Shown here in pieces: positions 32,851-44,590 of a stretch of 64,000 bases of DNA (position 1 is the stretch's first letter; every line of letters starts with the position of its first letter). This DNA comes from Humulus lupulus. Taxonomy: Eukaryota > Streptophyta > Magnoliopsida > Rosales > Cannabaceae. The notes below the pieces were generated by a model that saw nothing but the letters and a program-made list of their open reading frames with translations, was not told the origin of the DNA and searched no databases. The DNA lies in the NCBI RefSeq assembly GCF_963169125.1, contig NC_084796.1, forward strand, positions 87,714,888-87,778,887, written 5' to 3'. Position numbers and translations under genes: made by a program.

Positions 32851-33544
32851 TGTTGACGTAATTTTTCGCCAACAGTAGACTAAGAAGTCTTAAAGAGATA
32901 ATTGGTTTTTCGTTAAACCGCCAATAAATATCACACAAGAATTTTATGTGGTTCATTGATTAAAATTCACCTAGTCCACGAGTCTATGTTATTCTATTTA
33001 GGATCTCTAGAAAATTTGTTTAAGATAATTTTGGCAGAGTTTTTGTGTCCCGAAATTCCCCCTTTAGCAGTCCATTCCCTCTCTATTTATAAGGGTTCAA
33101 TGTACAATTTTGGGTAACTTCCCCAAACATATAAATACCTTAAATACACTGATTGCCTGATATTACACATTTATTAGGCAAGGATTGCAATACATTAATT
33201 ATGCATATAAAATCTCCGAGTCTGTTTGCATCCAAGCTTGTGCACTTTATGAGACAACAGCGAGTTGAATGCATCCCTCAAACTGGACGTGCAGGTTATG
33301 GCAATCTAACCTGAGAACAGTTTGTGGCCCAATGAGGATGATCTGGGAACGATGCTAACCAATCTCCATTACACCCATCTGGCATGATCTGGAGGGCGTT
33401 TTGATAACAAACCTCGGTTGGTATAAGCTCGAGCTATTCATCCTGGAACTAATGTAAAGTCTCCAGGGTCTAACAATCTTCATTAAATGTCGGCCAACTT
33501 TACCTCGATCAAGACGAATGAGCTCATATATTTTAGATACAACA
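32851..33544 (-). repeat. 3' LTR of Tat element A' (694 bp)
   Basis: Plus-strand view TGTTGACGTAA to ATACAACA. Reversed TATA (CTCTATTTATAAGG near 33090) and the CACCTAGTCCACGAGTC block show minus orientation. The polypurine complement TTTTCCCATAAGCCCC follows at 33545-33560. Nearly the same length as the A LTR (691 bp) but clearly diverged. Confidence 0.78.
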
Positions 33545-33805
33545 TTTTCCCATAAGCCCCTGCTCATGTATGACATCACTCCTGACACGCACAGTAGGGG
33601 CTTTTCTACTTCCATTGTGGGAAACGTTCCCACCTACCCACTCAAGTATGGGACACGTGTCTATTTTTCACAGGCATATGTTTGGGTTTCAAGTACAGTG
33701 ACAATTATCTTGTCAACTTTTAGACTTCATTTGGTTCATTTAATCTTAGCCCTTCGATCTCAAATTACCTTGATCGAGTGGCTCTAATTCTTTCTAGGAT
33801 TTTGC

Positions 33806-34473
33806 ATATATATATAGAGGTACAGAGCCTGATTCTTGTCACCTTTGCATTTCAAAGTTTCCCATTTTTCCTCTCTTCAAAACTCTCAAGCTTCCTTTGG
33901 CGATTTCCTCTCTGGATTGCTTCCTTGCATGTTCAACCTACACAATCTTTCTTTCTTTTTGTTATGGAAATGTCTTTGGTTGAGTTTTGCATGCCAAAGT
34001 AGAAAGAGTACTTGTATTGAACCCAAAATGTTTGAAGAGTGGCAAAGATAAGTAGGTTTTTTTAGCATTTTCTAGGTTTTGAGGATTGCGTGACTAGCAG
34101 CTTAGGCAAAAATTATAGGTTTCTGACCTTAAAACTGGGTAGCTTAAGGGTCACGCTTCCTGAGAAGTTTTGAACTAAAACTTACTTTCAAAATAAGATT
34201 TCTAACACATGATTTTCAAGGTAACAACACTTTCCCAATATTTATGGCGCGTGATTTAGAGGCGTGCGTGTATCCACATAAGCAAGTCTTAATTCTGCTT
34301 TAGCCCGTAGAGCTTTTAGTTCGAGGAATGTAGGTTTCAAACCTTAGGCTGAATTCTCCCATGATCCTTGTCCTAGGTTATATCTTTAGGTCGCCACTAA
34401 CAGTTAGCCTTGTTTTGTACCCAGGTGAGCTTAACAATTTATAAAAAAGAGAAATCAGAGGAACAAAGGCATA
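33806..34473 (+). promoter_or_regulatory. Promoter and leader of the antisense ORF (element A')
   Basis: TATA-like CATATATATATAGAGG at 33805-33820, then a pyrimidine-rich leader up to the ORF. It corresponds to the promoter at 2172-2179 of the other copy. No reliable coding in this stretch. Confidence 0.45.
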
Positions 34474-35466
34474 GTGAGCTCCTTGTCCCAGGGCCACCAG
34501 GTCGCAGAAACCCCCCTCCCACACTTTGGACCAGTGTTAGAGAGGGAGATCGAGGTTAACGTGAATAGTTCTTATGGGGTCGAGAGGATAGTCTCTCGAA
34601 TAGTTTCGATGCCCCAGGTTAATAAAATAGTGAGGGGCCACAGGATCCAGACAGATTCTAAGTTTTACGTGCGACCTCCGCTTGAAGGCGAGTGGAGTTG
34701 CACTTCCTTTGAAGGAAGACTTCGGGGCATGGAGCGATGAGCCCCTGAAGGCAAGCGCATTCCTCTGGCTGAGTTCATACTTTACGGACTTCCTAAATTT
34801 TGTGAAGCTAGCTCCGTTCTAGCTTTCTCCCAAAACTTATCGCCTCCTCACGGAGCTTAAATATTTATTTCTTAAGAATGAGTGGGAAGACCCCACTCCT
34901 AAAGATACTTTTTATATCTTTTGCCTCAAGGCCAATCCAGACACTAGAACCAGAAGTGATGGTTTCTACTACCTCACCAAATTTCCAAAAATAGCCAGCT
35001 TCATCAACCTCCCCAGCATTCCAAACGATTACAAGAAGCATTTCTTTATGTCGAATAGGTTCAGGACCTGCGAGCACCGTTATTTCAATCGACCTCATAA
35101 GTATCTTTGTCCTGGGCCTTGCTAAATTTTATCTATTTCTAAGTATTTGCTTGTTCTGATCGCTTTACTTTCTTATGCAGCCATTTACAAGAGGTATGGG
35201 GCTTCCCAGGTCCATCCGAACCAATATCAAACCCTAGCCTCAGCTCTCGCCACCAAAAAAAATATCCCAAGCGGTGATAACAGATGCCAACATGTTGGCA
35301 TGTGGTCTTATAAAGGAGGGCCAATCTCTGGCCCTAAGAACTTGAGGTTCGCCTAGGAAAAGGCCCCTATAAATCATAAAAGAGGTCGAGGAAGAGGAAG
35401 AGGATGTGCCCTTAGTGCGTAGACACCCTTCCCAGGGGGATCTAGATAATAACTCAGGTCGGGCAG

Positions 35467-37712
35467 TGTAACGACCCAAAATCACTAATATGGCTTAAGG
35501 GCCTTGATTAGTGTGCCAGGAGGGCATAATTGGTATATGTGTGAATTTATTGATTTAATGCATGATTACATGATAAGCATGCTTGTATGATTATATGAAT
35601 ATAAATGTGGTTAAATGCTATATTTATGAGAACCAGATTATTATGTGGGTAAATCTGCAGCGGGCGACTTGAGGCGATCCTAGGGAGCTAGATAGCGAGA
35701 AAGTCACAACGGGGCCTAATGTTCAACTTTGGATAAGTCAAGTGGTATTTCAGGTATCAGGTGGTTATTTAGATTATCGGGTTATGAAAATAAATAATTT
35801 GAGTTATATTTGAGGTTAGGAAGTCTAGGTGGGATTATTGGGGAATTTTACTATTTTACCCTCGGGGACGTTTCCGGTACCCCAAGCTATGGGATTAGCT
35901 TAATTGCTTAAGGATAGACTTAAGAAGATTTTAGAAAATTGTGAAATATAGCAAACCGACCCTATCTTTCTCTCCCAAAGAAAAACACAGAAACTTAGAG
36001 GTCTTGGCTGGAATTCTAGGAATTAAAGCTGGAGTTTAGAGGATTAGCTTAAGAATTATCAAAGGAACTTAATCAAGGTTGAGGTAAGCATTGAATTCCA
36101 CTTTCTGTTGTTGAAAATCCTGTGATTTTGAGTGTGCTCTAAGTTGTTTTTGGGTTTTGGATTTGAAGATTCAATTGAGGCTGAAACCTTGGAGGTTAGG
36201 CCAAAAAACTCTTGGAGGATTGGTTCTACAGCTGAGGTAAGCTCTAATTTAAGGTTTAAAGGTTGAGTTATAGTGTTTCCATGGCTGGGTTTTGAGTTCT
36301 TGAGTTAGAAATTTTCAGTGATTGAAGTGGGTTTTTGATGGGTTTCTTGTCTAGGTTTCAGCTGGGTTGTGTTGTTGGAATCTTGTGGGAAGCTTTTTTG
36401 GTAATTGAGTTGTGGAATTAGGGTAGTTTTGGGTGAGTTTACATGAGGTTTGAGAGTTAAAAATGGAGGTTTTTCAGGGTTCAAAGGGTTCGCGTCGCGG
36501 CATAGTTCTTGGTGAGCCGCGGCCCTTCGAAGCTGATGGGTGCTAAGGAAGGAGGGCGGGTCGCGGCATGGTCTGAGTAAGGCCGCGGCCCTTAGCTATT
36601 TTTGGGCATTGGGACGTCTCTGGTTGGGGCCATGCCGCGGCATGGGTGGCTAATGTCGCAGCCCTTAAGGGATTTTGAGATTCTAGGCTTGGGAATTTAA
36701 CCTAGGGTGCTCAGGATTGAATCTTTTACCATGTTTGGTGAAGTTCAATGTTCCGGAGACTAGAAATTTGTCTAGAAGCTCATTTAAGATTGTTGATGGT
36801 ATCCTTTATCTTGGTTGTGACTAGGTGCTAAGCTAGGGCCCGGGGATCGGATCGCGCTCAAGGAGCATCGCTCGTAACTAGTTCACTTGGAAGCCAAAGG
36901 TAAGAAAACTGCACCTGGTTGTGTATTTGTAATGGGACTAAGGGTTCCCTAATATGTATGCATTGTATAGGATGGTATTGTGCCATGTAAATAGTAAACC
37001 AACGGCCTAAGAGTGCCAAAGGTTACACTTGTGCACAGGGCGCGGCTTGGCCACTGGTAGCCGAGGACAGCTTATTATGCACTGAGCTCGGTTTAAGCGG
37101 GCTGGAGTCAGTGGGGTAAACAGAGGGTGCGGCCTAAGTTGTCGGCCCTAGTTATTATGTGATTTGACTGTTATTAATGATTGGTCGAATCTTTGATTCT
37201 TATTAATATGCTATGTGATTAATGTGGAATGTCAAGTGGTTGATCATGCTTGATGAATTATTCCCTTGATATGATTGTTGAGATGTGTAATATGTTTTCT
37301 TCCTGGGCCTTGGCTCACGGGTGCTACGTGGTGCAGGTAAAGGCAAGGGAAAACTTGATCAGCCCTGTCTTGGAGAGCTCTTTGAGCGGAATGTACATGA
37401 CCAGCTGCTCAGCCGCCACGGTTGAGAGGATAACAGGGACAGGAAAGCTATAAATGTTTGTTTTTCCTTAGAGTGGCTGATGGTAGTCTGTATTTTGGAA
37501 ATTGTGTAAACTAACCTTTAAACATTGTTCCTTTTTGGGATCCCATATGTAAATTTGTTTAAGTATATGAAATGTATCTTTTGAGACCAAAACCATTTTA
37601 TCCTTAGAAAATTTATGGTTTAGTGACACGTTTTGATTAAATGACTTGATTAGCAAGGGTTGCACCTTTATAAGTACACAGTGTAGCGGTCCTGGCTATC
37701 CAGGGTGTGACA
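35467..37712 (+). repeat. 5' LTR of C (2246 bp)
   Basis: Starts TGTAACGACCC and ends CAGGGTGTGACA. Contains a three-unit GC-rich cassette (36491-36667), the conserved block CTTGGCTCACGGGTGCTAC to GCAGGTAAAGG near 37309-37345, and the TGGGATCCCA palindrome at 37536-37545. Confidence 0.92.
36491..36667 (+). repeat. CCGCGGC word cassette in the C LTR
   Basis: Three units about 70 bp apart, each of the form TCGCGGCAT(GG), about 12 nt, then GCCGCGGCCCTT. In the third unit the words are CCGCGGCATGGG and GTCGCAGCCCTTA. Self-complementary and CpG/CHG dense. Confidence 0.7.
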
Positions 37713-37714
37713 AC

Positions 37715-37727
37715 TTGGTATCAAAGC
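37715..37727 (+). promoter_or_regulatory. Primer binding site of C
   Basis: TTGGTATCAAAGC, one difference from the initiator methionine tRNA complement, two bases after the LTR. Confidence 0.85.
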
Positions 37728-38193
37728 CTCCTAGGTTTAAGGGTTCCTGAAGACCGGCTGGAGATGTACATTCGTTGCTAGAGACAAACTCGGTTCAGGG
37801 TTTGGTAATGTGTATATGTGCTTATATGTTTATATGCCTGGAATGAATTATGATTGTTGTTATTTGTTGGATTAATAGGGATCATGAGATACTGATAGGG
37901 CCTGGCCCTTGACTATTATGTGAGAATATTGAGGCATGTTTATTAGCATCGTCGTGCATGTACATGAATATTTAGATGATTAATTGCATATAGTGTATGG
38001 ATGAATGCTTATATCATAGTTGTTGTGTGAGGATGTTGGGGTATGCTTATTAGCAGCCTGCGCATGAGAATAAATGTCTATATGTTGATTGTTTGTGTGT
38101 GGTTATGTTCCATTGTTGGATTTTGGAGAAGTTTTTACCCTGTCATCATGGTCTGATTGTCGAGTCGTTGATTGCAGATTGACTTGGATAGCT

Positions 38194-39330
38194 ATGCGTC
38201 CAAGAAAATCTACGCGACTAGCCGGCACTAGGTCAGGGACCGGGGGTGATGAACAGGGCCAGATTCCTCTGCTAGTCCCTGAGAACTAGCAGCAACTTAT
38301 GGTCGATATGCAGGCTCGGTTGCAGAGCCAAGATGAGTAGATTCGTATTCTGCGACAGCATGCTCCATCAGGGAGTGCTGCCCCTATTGTGCCACCTGCA
38401 GTGGTACCAGTTGTGCTGTCAGGAGAGGTTGGGAACAGATGGGAGTCGTTGTATGAGTGGTTCAGAAAGCAGCAACCCCCAATCTTTGAGGGTGGACCAG
38501 ACCCATTGAAAGTCGAGCAATGGCTAACCATGATTACTACAATTCTGGATTTCATGAGAGTAAAGGGGCATGATAGAGTGGCCTGTGCCACTTATATGTT
38601 GAGAGAGGATGCCCACATCTGGTGGGAAGTGGCATTGCAGACCAGGGATGTTACTGCTTTGAGTTGGGAAGGTTTCAGAGACTTGTTCAGTCAGAATACT
38701 ACAATGTTGTCGTCAGAGCAGCGAAAGTTAATGAGTTCGTGAGTTTGGTGCAGGGCAACATGACTGTTACTGAATATACCCTAAAATTTGATAGGCTTGC
38801 GAAATTTTCACCAGATCTTGTGCCTACTGATGCTGCTAGGCAAGATAGATTTATCAGGGGGCTTAATGCTATGATAGCCCGGGATGTTAGGATTACAACG
38901 GTACCTAGAGGAACAACTTATGCCCAGGCCATTAACAAGGCTCTTACTGCTGAGGAAATGGAGAACAAGATTTGGAAAGGAAGTGCGGTGAGACGCGAGG
39001 GTCGCAGAGTGGTGCCTCCTTATTCAGGGGCAGGTAAGAGCGAAGGCCCCAATGACTTCAAGAGAAAGACTCCTGACACTTCGACCGCTGCTGGTCCTGA
39101 TAGGAGGGTTTGGGGTGGACAGGATGGCCGTCAAGGTGGCGGCGAGGCATGGCAGACCTATCCGGAGTGCCCGAGGTGTAGAAGACGCCATCTAGGTGAG
39201 TGTCGGACCAAGGCTTGCTTTGTGTGCAGAACAGTGGGGCATCTCAGGAAAGACTGCCCAACAGTGAAGAAAGGTGAAGCAGGAAAGGTGGATAGCTTGA
39301 CTCCAGCTCGAGTATTCACCTTGACTCAGG
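38194..39330 (+). pseudogene. gag: C gag
   Basis: ATG at 38194 (MRPRKSTRLAGTRSG), stop at 38287, then Gag core in other frames (WFRKQQPPIFEGG, AHIWWEVALQ, frameshift near 38690, VRAAKVNEFVSL, FDRLAKFSPDLV). Zinc knuckle CFVCRTVGHLRKDC near 39217-39258 is intact. Basic linker rich in G, R and P between core and knuckle. Confidence 0.85.
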
Positions 39331-41186
39331 CAGAGGCCGAGGCTAGTCCCTCGGTAGTGACAGGTCAGCTTTCTAGCGCTGGCTCTCCTTTTACTTTATT
39401 GATTGATTTTGGTGCCACACACTCCTTTGTTTCTAGTAGGGTGATTGATAGATTATGTATATCTAGTGAATATCAGACTGCAGGGGTTTGGGACTTTATT
39501 GCCTACAGGTGAACTGGTAGTTTCTAGGAGATGGATTAGGGCACTTCCAGTGATGGTTAATAGTAGAGAACTTTTGGTAGATCTGATTGAGTTAGATATG
39601 GAGGATTTTTATATGATCTTAGGGATGGATTGGTTTGTCAGGTATGGAGCTACTATTGACTGCAGGTAGAAGATGGTGACTTTTGAGCTTGAGAGCGAGG
39701 ATGCTTTTGTCTTTGTGGGTGCAGTGTCTGGACCCCGCGTACCCATGATTTTAGCATTGAGAGCCAGAGACTTGTTACAGGATGGATGTATAGGTTTTCT
39801 AGCTAGTGTGGTGGATACTACCAAGGTTATGCCAGCAGAGCCGAAAGAGACCAGATTGGTGTGTGAGTTCTTAGACGTATTTCCTGAGGATCTACCAGGG
39901 TTGCCGCCGCGCAGGGAAATTCAGTTTGAGATTGAGTTAGCATCGGGGACAGAACCAGTATCACGGGCACCATATTGGATGGCAACTTGCAGAGTTGAAG
40001 GAATTGAAGATACAGTTGCAAGAACTACTGGATTTGGGATTCATCAGGCCTAGTTATTCTCCATGGGGCGCTCCAGTGTTGTTTGTTAAGAAGAAGGATG
40101 GGACTCTGAGGATGTGTATAGACTACAGAGAATTGAACAAGTTGACGATCAAGAATAAGTACCCTCTACCAAGGATTGATGACTTGTTTGATCAGCTGCA
40201 GGGAAAGACGGTGTTCTCAAAGATTGATCTTCGATCTGGTTATCACCAGCTGAGGATCAGATATACCAAAGATGGTCATTCAGACACGGTATGGGCACTA
40301 TGAGTTTTTTGTCATGTCTTTTGGTTTGACCAATGCCCCGGCAGCTTTTATGGATCTGATGAACAGGGTGTTCAGGGACTTCTTGGATCAGTTCGTCATT
40401 GTCTTCATCGACGACATCTTGGTATACTTCAGTTCAGAGGCAGAGCATGAGCAGCATCTCCGACGGGTTTTACAGAGGTTAAGGGAGCATCAGCTATACG
40501 CCAAGTTTAAGAAGTGTGAGTTTTGGTTGCCAAAGGTGACTTTTCTTGGGCATATAGTTGGAGCATAAGGGATTAAGGTGGATCCGTCCAAGGTAGAAGC
40601 AGTAAGAGATTGGCCGAGGCCAAGGAACGCCTCAGAGGTGTGGAGTTTCCTTGGGTTGGCAGGTTATTACAGACAGTTCGTAGAGGGGTTTTCAAAGATC
40701 TCTTCACCAATGACAGAGATGACGAGGAAGAATCAGAAGTTTGTTTGGTCAGAGAAGTGTGAGAACAGTTTCCAAGAGTTGAAGCAACGACTTATTTCTG
40801 CACCTGTGCTGAGTCTTCCTTTGGAGGAAGGAAAGTTTGTAGTCTATTATGATGCATCGAGGATGGTTTTAGGTTGTGTGTTGATGCAGAATGAGAAAGT
40901 TATAGCTTATGCATCGCGGCAGCTGAAGGAGTATGAGCAGTGGTATCCACTCATGACTTGGAATTAGCAGCAGTGGTATTTGCACTGAAGGTGTGGCGAC
41001 ATTACCTGTATGGGGAAAAGTGCAAGATATACACTGACCATAAGAGATTGAAATATTTCTTCACTCAGAAGGATCAAAACATGAGACATAGACATTGGTT
41101 GGAGCTGGTTAAGGATTATGATTGTTATATCCTTTACCTCCCTGGGAAGGCCAATGTGGTGGCAGATGTGTTGAGTCGGAGGGGCT
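39331..41186 (+). pseudogene. pol: C pol: protease, RT, RNase H, truncated before integrase
   Basis: Protease motif reads [10 protein letters not shown], so the usual serine of DSG is phenylalanine. RT 39995-40568 with [16 protein letters not shown] and FIDDILVYF, with a frameshift near 40265. RNase H 40578-41180 ([36 protein letters not shown]), with a shift near 40950. The frame then enters LTR sequence. No integrase remains. Confidence 0.85.
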
Positions 41187-42040
41187 CAAGGAGCATCGCT
41201 CGTAACTAGTTCACTTGGAAGCCAAAGGTAAGAAAACTGCACCTGGTTGTGTATTTGTAATGGGACTAAGGGTTCCCTAATATGTATGCATTGTATAGGA
41301 TGGTATTGTGCCATGTAAATAGTAAACCAACGGCCTAAGAGTGCCAAAGGTTACACTTGCGCACAGAGCGCGGCTCGGCCACTGGTAGCCGAGGACAGCT
41401 TATTATGCACTGAGCTCAGTTTAAGCGGGCTGGAGTCAGTGGGGTAAACAGAGGGTGCGGCCTAAGTTGTCGGCCCTAGTTATTATGTGATTTGACTGTT
41501 ATTAATGATTGGTTGAATCTTTGATTCTGATTAATATGCTATGTGATTAATGTGGAATGTTAAGTGGTTGATCATGCTTGATGAATTATTCCCTTGATAT
41601 GATTGTTGAGATGTGTAATATGTTTTCTTCCTGGGCCTTGGCTCACGGGTGCTACATGGTGTAGGTAAAGGCAAGGGCAAACTTTATCAGCCCTGACTTG
41701 GAGAGCTCTGTGAGCGGAATGTACATGACCAGCTGCTCAGCCGCCACGGTTGAGAGGATAACAGGGACAGAAAAGCTATAAATGTTTGTTTTGCCTTAGA
41801 GTGGCTGATGGTAGTCTGTATTTTGGAAATTTTGTGAACTAACCTTTAAACACTGTTCATTTTTGGGATCCCATATGTAAATTTGTTTAAGTATATGAAA
41901 TGTATCTTTTGAGACCAAAACCATTTTACTCTTATCACATTTATGGTTTAGTGACACGTTTTGATTAAATGACTTGATTAGCAAGTGCTGCACCTTTATA
42001 AGTACACAGTGTAGCGGTCCTGGCTATCCAGGGCGTTACA
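41184..42040 (+). repeat. Truncated 3' LTR of C (857 bp)
   Basis: Corresponds base for base, without net indels, to 36856-37712 of the 5' LTR. I count about 27 differences, roughly 3 percent. Ends GGGCGTTACA. TGGGATCCCA at 41864-41873. Confidence 0.9.
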
Positions 42041-42083
42041 GGCGGAGTCGGGGGCAGTAGCCGGCACCTCTGGCCAAGGTAAC

Positions 42084-44554
42084 TGTAACGCCCTGGTTAG
42101 CCAAGACCATCACACTGTGTACTTTAAATAGTGCTTAACTCGCTAAACTATTCATTAAGTCATAAACGTGCATCTAAGTGTTATTAATGGGTCAGGGTGA
42201 AATTTTTGGTTAAAAGGAATGGATATATTTTATTTAAAACATTAAACTATACATGGGATCCCATAAAAGTGTTTACAAAATTTTTTACAATCCAAAATGG
42301 TCACTGTTCAAAAGTTACACTCCGCCGACCTAACCGGCAAAAATATAGTTAAACCCTAGTTCCCCTAAGAAACACCTTGGCTGTAGCGGTCAAGCAACCG
42401 CATATGTACACGTCGCCACCTAAGCTCTCCACTTAAGGTTGGGTGAGATTTTCTTTTCCTTTACCTACACCACATAACACCCATGAGCCAAGGCTCAGCA
42501 AGAAACCTTATTACTACATGTATTCAATGTAAATAAATGATCATTTAATCATTATGGGGCTTCAGCCCTAATTAGGTGATGACTAGTAAGTCAAACTTGG
42601 GGTCTTGCGCCCTAAATAGATAAATAATGAATCATTCTGGGGCCCTGCGCCTTGAATAGATGAGTAATAAGTCTCTCTGGGGTCCTGTTCCCTGAATAGA
42701 TGACTAATGAGTCTCTCTAGGGCCCTACACCCTAAGCCATGTGACTATCAAGTCACTTGAACCTTTTTGGTCCTGGCTCTGAGTAACTAGTCATAGACTA
42801 GCTAAACGCTTTAGTTTTCTTCGATCAATAGGTCGGTCAAGAATTTTATGCTCATGTTGATTAGATCTAATCATTTCGGCCTGCGGTCAAAACACTAATG
42901 TCGTTCTTGACTCAGAAGTCAATTCTATACGACCAACACTCAGTATGAATGATAAGTCAGTCTCCTCGGCTAGTACTAAAAACCATTGTCGTTTCTGACT
43001 AATAAGTCAGTGCCACTCACAAGTAAGCAACCCTGCCAGACATTCACAATGCAACCAATGTCCATATATAGAGCACTCAACATGCCTCATCAATAATCAT
43101 GTATATCACATACTGGGTGCAGTTTTCTTAACTCAAGTTCGAGCGTAAAATAAATAAAGAACGACCCTTGAGAACGATCCTGTCCTTAGGCCCTTGGCGG
43201 TTACCTAATCCTAACCAAATATGAAACCCCATTAATAAATGAGTAATAAAAGGTTCATGAACTAAAACCCAGCTCTCGGAACCTTGAATCTTACTAAAAC
43301 GTTCAGTAGATTCGATCCCGAGCCTTGAGAATTAAAAACCCGCGCTTAAAACTTGTTAAAATTCAACCTGGCACAAAGAAGACAGGCGGGTCGTGACCTG
43401 TCCCCAAGGGTTGCAGCGTGCCCCCAAGACAGAGAGCCCCTGTCTGGGTGCCAGGGGCGGGCTGTGACTTGACCCTGAGGGTCACGGCGCGCTTGCTAGA
43501 CAAAGCCCAAGGGAGGCTCTGGGGTTCATTCAAGTCACGACTCGCATGAACTCGGTCGCGACTTGACCCAGCGAACCCAGCTCCCCTGCATTTTCCTCAA
43601 TTCTAACTCAGCCAAATCTTCATCAAACCAATCCTAATATCACAATTAATCATTACCACAACATTACCACCATTCTAACAACAAAACCCAAGTTCTATAA
43701 CACTTAAAACATCCTCAAGCACCCAATTACACAATCAAATATCAAGCTTATAAACCATCTAAAAAATAGAGTAAAAACTTGATATTTAAACTGAAAATCC
43801 TTACCCCAATCCCATAATTGAACCCTTTTTCAGTTGTTAATCACTAGCCTAAACTCTCACGCCTTAAATCCTCAAGTTAATCTTCCAGCCTAGCTTCAAA
43901 AATCTAATGGAAGGAACGAGAGAAAGATGACCGAGAGATAGAAGAGAGGGGAACTTTGTTTTTGCTGCTTTTGTATTCTAAAACCTTCCTTGGCTGAAAA
44001 TATCTAATGATCACAATGACCAAAATTCCCCTAGGGCCATTTTAATTCCTCAAAGCCACCCAAAGGTATAACTGTCATTTCCCACCTCTACCATTAATCA
44101 TAATTAACGTCCTCCAATTCCCGTTACTCCCAATATCCTCAATTAATTAATAAATCATATCCCATTAGCTGCTCATTCCCGGCAATGTACTAAGTATCAA
44201 ATTACCCCTAGGCTCGCCCCGAGCCCGGTAATTAACCCCGTTATGACCAAACTACTAACTTGCTTCCTAGGATCGTCTTATGCTGAATAGCTCAAACATA
44301 TCCACATAACAATGTGGTCTCTCCATATATCACATACATGCACATAAATCTACAATTATGCCCTTAACAGGCCAAAATTACGAAAAATGCCCTTCTAATA
44401 AGAAGTGGGCCCACATGCATGCAATTATCATCATATAATAATATAATTCACATAATCTTGCATATAATCAAATAATCGCATATTAAATTAATTATGGCCC
44501 TCCTGGCCCCCTAATCCAGGCACTAAGCCACATTAGGGAATTTGGGACATTACA
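42084..44554 (-). repeat. 3' LTR of D (2471 bp)
   Basis: Plus view TGTAACGCCCTGGTTAGCC to GGGACATTACA. TGGGATCCCA at 42254-42263. Conserved block near 42463-42510. Tandem array of 40-bp units at 42556-42740. GC-rich cassette at 43380-43575 with words such as GGTCGTGACC and GTCGCGAC. Confidence 0.9.
42556..42740 (-). repeat. 40-bp tandem repeat in the D LTR
   Basis: About 4.5 units of the form GGGGTCCTGCGCCCTGAATAG, shown here as GGGGTCCTGCGCCCT then GAATAGATGA, TAATGAGTC and TCTCT. The second copy of the LTR has the same array at 63195-63380. Confidence 0.75.
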
Positions 44555-44590
44555 ACTATCCCTTCCTTACAGAAATTTCGTCCTTGAAAT

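Larger units (their letters stand above)
35467..42040 (+). mobile_element. Ty3/Gypsy chromovirus C (Tekay), internally deleted
   Basis: 5' LTR 35467-37712, primer site, gag, protease, RT and RNase H, then an abrupt join at 41184-41188 into the middle of the 3' LTR. Integrase, chromodomain, purine tract and the first 1.4 kb of the 3' LTR are missing. Target duplication GGCAG (35462-35466) against GGCGG (42041-42045), one mismatch. The insertion site is confirmed by continuity of the Tat antisense ORF. Confidence 0.9.
34474..42083 (+). pseudogene. Second copy of the Tat antisense ORF (A'), split by element C
   Basis: Exon 1 from 34474: PLPHFGPVLEREIEV, GEWSCTSF, then after shifts PTPKDTFYIFCLKANPD, SDGFYYLTKFP, CEHRYFNRPHK to about 35102. 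Intron-like stretch to an acceptor CTTATGCAG near 35181. Exon 2 ends EEDVPLVRRHPSQGD at 35466. Element C (35467-42040) then intervenes and the frame resumes for 43 bp (ESGAVAGTSGQGN) to 42083, where element D begins. The same residues (SGAAVDPSGQGN) continue unbroken in the left copy, which proves the join. Non-functional. Confidence 0.78.
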
